From Bordetella parapertussis (lineage in GTDB: Bacteria > Pseudomonadota > Gammaproteobacteria > Burkholderiales > SG8-39): DNA of 12,958 bases. A program made the translations under genes and the position numbers. How positions within the stretch are numbered: the first letter of the stretch is position 1; each line of letters begins with the position of its first letter. This document shows, piece by piece, positions 12,516-12,958 of this stretch. The DNA is taken from the NCBI GenBank assembly GCA_945906975.1, contig CAMDRY010000040.1, positions 1 through 12,958 of the forward strand. The letters run 5' to 3'. The notes below the pieces were generated by a model that did no database searches, was not told the origin of the DNA, and saw only the letters and a list, made by a program, of their open reading frames with translations.

Positions 12516-12958
12516 CGCGATATTTGTGCGCCGCCTACACACTGCTGGTGATTTACGGCAGCCTGCATCCTTTTTCAGGCTGGACTGACCGCGGCGTGGC
12601 GCCACTGGCGTTTTTGTGGGCACACTGGCCGCGCTATGTCACCGCCTTCGACCTTGGCGCCAATGTCGTCGCCTACCTGCCCTTCGGGCTGCTCGCCGCG
12701 TTGGCACTGCACCCGCTGCTGCGCGGTGCGCTGGCTGTGATCCTGCCCGCCTGCGGCGGCGTGTTGTTGTCGATTGCGCTCGAGTCGGTGCAAACATATT
12801 TGCCTGCACGCATCCCGTCCAACCTTGATGTGCTCTCAAACGGCGCCGGGGCGCTGATCGGCGCGCTGGCCGGCGCACTATGGGCGCCCCGGCTGCTCAG
12901 CGCCAGCCACCTACTCGCGCTGCGTCAGCGCTGGTTCACCACCGGCCGCCACACCGAC
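12491..12958 (+). CDS. VanZ-like family membrane protein, N-terminal part (3' end outside window)
   Basis: The frame from the ATG at 12491 stays open for 156 codons to the window edge. Four hydrophobic segments are visible: ~11-28, ~53-73, ~78-97 and ~118-136. The VanZ-like signature is present: FDLGANVVAYLPFG (53-66), then E98-S-V-Q101, R107, NLD113VLSN117GAGALIG, matching the family's 'D..aN...f.PfG ... E..Q...p.R....Dv..N..Ga..G'. VanZ was named from teicoplanin resistance, but most proteobacterial members have no known role, and resistance should not be inferred here. In Burkholderiales longer VanZ-like proteins with extra C-terminal membrane helices are common; whether this is one cannot be seen. 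It looks unrelated to the catabolic genes and probably marks the return to core genome. Confidence 0.88.
   Translation, partial: MPAQASPLTRYLCAAYTLLVIYGSLHPFSGWTDRGVAPLAFLWAHWPRYVTAFDLGANVVAYLPFGLLAALALHPLLRGALAVILPACGGVLLSIALESVQTYLPARIPSNLDVLSNGAGALIGALAGALWAPRLLSASHLLALRQRWFTTGRHTD

Noticed and set aside
12209..12568. A 119-residue minus-strand open frame
   Set aside because: It runs opposite the coding-like small frame and the VanZ start, and its product has no family features.
12491..12958. Antibiotic (teicoplanin) resistance by VanZ
   Set aside because: Only the broad VanZ-like fold is seen, with no other van genes; proteobacterial members are widespread and not linked to glycopeptide resistance.

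Overview
The window looks like a chromosomal accessory catabolic region from a betaproteobacterium, most likely Burkholderiales (Alcaligenaceae- or Comamonadaceae-like). The reasons are two Bug/TctC-type periplasmic binding proteins with no cognate permease beside them, a Bug-amidase pair, a DctPQM TRAP set next to catabolic enzymes, and high-GC codon use. This taxonomic call is inference; there is no rRNA or marker gene.

Layout, left to right. (1) Positions 1-1711, plus strand: the C-terminal end of a Bug solute-binding protein, an amidase-signature hydrolase with a complete Lys-Ser-Ser triad, and a good intrinsic terminator. (2) 1761-2645, plus: an XRE-type helix-turn-helix regulator with a long C-terminal domain I do not recognise. 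(3) 2763-2800: an AT-rich promoter whose -10 lies inside a perfect 10-bp inverted repeat, a strong operator candidate. (4) 2836-8165, plus: an isochorismatase/N-carbamoylsarcosine-amidase-like cysteine hydrolase, the TRAP transporter dctP-dctQ-dctM (with a perfect 11-bp hairpin after dctP and an ATGA overlap between dctQ and dctM), and a GMC-family FAD oxidoreductase. (5) 8174-8217: small palindromes between the two convergent gene sets. (6) 11663-8248, minus: Rieske dioxygenase large subunit, small subunit (ATGA overlap), a complete Bug binding protein and a single-domain cupin. (7) 11664-12515: a decayed non-coding stretch holding an IS3-family transposase relic with an internal 15-bp duplication, two perfect hairpins, and a small gene-like frame that seems broken by a one-base shift. 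(8) 12491-end, plus: the start of a VanZ-like membrane protein, cut by the window edge.

How the genes may work together (inference): the TRAP system would import a carboxylate-type compound. The isochorismatase-like hydrolase (C-N or ester/ether cleavage), the GMC oxidoreductase (alcohol oxidation) and the convergent two-subunit ring-hydroxylating oxygenase could be successive steps in degrading an aromatic or amide-bearing compound, with the XRE protein controlling the 2.78-kb promoter. No electron-transfer reductase or ferredoxin for the Rieske oxygenase is present, so it must borrow one. The substrate cannot be named from the sequence. Most genes belong to known families; what may be new is the combination, the operator, and the embedding of an orphan Bug protein and an atypical cupin in a dioxygenase operon.
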